Source: Alphaproteobacteria bacterium LSUCC0684
GTDB taxonomy: Bacteria > Pseudomonadota > Alphaproteobacteria > Puniceispirillales > UBA1172
Assembly: GCA_041228335.1 (NCBI GenBank)
Contig: CP166130.1
Span: 124,001 to 188,000, forward strand
Reading direction: 5' to 3'
DNA: 64,000 bases
Positions 63,384 through 64,000 of this stretch are shown here, in pieces. The notes under the pieces are model-generated. The model did not search any database. It saw only the letters and a program-made list of their open reading frames with translations, and was not told the DNA's origin. Numbering within the stretch: position 1 is the first letter of the stretch; each line of letters starts with the position of its first letter. A program made the translations under genes and the position numbers.

Positions 63384-64000
63384 CCAATAACGTGGATGAT
63401 AGCAGCGGTTCCAGCCATGTAAGGTATCAGGGGAATTTCTCGATCTAATACATCGTTTCTACTATTTAACATCCCCCGCGCTAGAATATGACCTCCTAGC
63501 GCGGCAGCACTGAAAAGCGTAATCCAAACTGAAATTCCATGGGGGTTCATCCCCAAGGAAAGAGCAAAGATTAAAGGGGGATCTGCTTCTCCAAGGGCGG
63601 CATGACCCAAGTATTTTGAAATAAAGCTAGCCAGAACCCAAATTCCACCTGCGCAGCAAGCTGCATATATATAATCAGTGAACAACATGCCTTTGTCTGG
63701 CCATAGTCGAAAAAAATGATAGCTGATCAAGATGCATACTGTAGCCACGAGAAATACTACCGGAACTGTTCTACTTGCCAGATCTTCAATACACAAAAGT
63801 CCAAGACATCCAAGTCCTGTGGCCAGCAAATATAATGCCGGGCTGATCTCGGTTGTAACTCCTGGTCCTCCATGAGATCTGGCCATTACAGCCCAGAGGA
63901 TGAGCAGGATCAGACAAATTATCCCCCCACGGCGAAACAGAACATGTAAAACAGTCCTTGATCCAAGGTAATGCGACAAGAAAATAATCGGTATTATCCC
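63380..64000 (-). CDS. A24 prepilin peptidase-like membrane protein, partial at right edge
   Basis: This frame of at least 207 codons runs off the right edge without an upstream stop; a TTG at 63979 is a possible internal start. About six hydrophobic segments are present. Two aspartates sit where A24 aspartic peptidases have theirs: Asp in EDLASRTVP (compare D..TR.LP) and Asp in GEADPPLIFALSLG (compare GxGDxKL). The family cleaves leader peptides of type IV pilins. The second motif is GEAD and not the usual GxGD, and no pilus genes are nearby, so a specialised or pilin-independent role is possible. Confidence 0.65.
   Translation of the reverse strand, partial: GIIPIIFLSHYLGSRTVLHVLFRRGGIICLILLILWAVMARSHGGPGVTTEISPALYLLATGLGCLGLLCIEDLASRTVPVVFLVATVCILISYHFFRLWPDKGMLFTDYIYAACCAGGIWVLASFISKYLGHAALGEADPPLIFALSLGMNPHGISVWITLFSAAALGGHILARGMLNSRNDVLDREIPLIPYMAGTAAIIHVIG

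Overview
The window looks like a chromosomal segment of a marine alphaproteobacterium. The conserved run murA, DUF2948, hisG, hisD, UPF0262, low-molecular-weight phosphatase, infA, maf, RNase E/G, yacG, tRNA-Phe is a typical alphaproteobacterial arrangement, as are COQ9 beside rpsU, the TrcR (DUF1013) regulator, DUF1192 and DUF465 proteins and a GcvT-like YgfZ. TRAP transporters, a DddQ-type DMSP lyase, TauE and NCS1 transporters point to a heterotroph of the SAR116/Puniceispirillum or related type. That placement is inference; there is no rRNA or phylogeny in the window.

Region 1 (1-25.6 kb) is accessory DNA stacked behind a tRNA-Arg(CCT) gene at 25539-25615. Two decayed copies of the tRNA 3' end, at 10313-10358 (41/46 bases identical) and 4445-4490 (36/46), lie in the same orientation and divide the region into consecutive islands. 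The outermost part holds an amino-acid/imine cluster (RidA, DadA-like oxidase, Asp/Glu-type racemase) and a Baeyer-Villiger monooxygenase. The middle part (4.4-10.3 kb) holds a CocE hydrolase, a ketopantoate-reductase-like protein, a broken substrate-binding protein, an SDR gene fragment and an NCS1 permease. The inner part (10.3-25.5 kb) holds glutamate dehydrogenase, TauE, a DUF6166 protein, a complete TRAP transporter, a fatty acid hydroxylase, a PanB-family enzyme with changed metal ligands, a GntR regulator, a phytanoyl-CoA dioxygenase, two SDRs and a complete TauABC-like transporter.

Region 2 (25.7-57.2 kb) is mostly core genome: beta-hydroxyacid dehydrogenase, acyl-CoA synthetase, PepF, an ABC1 kinase, the PntAB transhydrogenase, GNAT, rpsU, COQ9, metA, purK/purE, prpE, trcR, 3-hydroxybutyrate dehydrogenase, ygfZ, an MFS carrier, a flavin disulfide reductase with a TVP38 protein, and the murA-to-yacG block. 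One foreign islet interrupts it: a single PD-(D/E)XK-like nuclease gene (45941-47254) lies between tRNA-Thr(GGT) and a 14-bp copy of that tRNA's 3' end.

Region 3 (57.4-62.4 kb) is an island in tRNA-Phe(GAA), bounded by a 45-nt copy of the tRNA 3' half (44/45 identical). It carries the DddQ-type DMSP lyase, a DUF1800-DUF1501-cytochrome cluster and a broken IS3 orfA. Beyond it are a decayed lipoprotein gene, another lipoprotein and an A24 prepilin-peptidase-like gene that runs off the right edge.

The main finding is that all three intact tRNA genes in the window serve as insertion sites for compact cargo islands, yet no integrase gene is visible. Either the integrase acts in trans or it has been lost. 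This resembles the tRNA-targeting, cargo-swapping satellite-like elements known from other marine bacteria.
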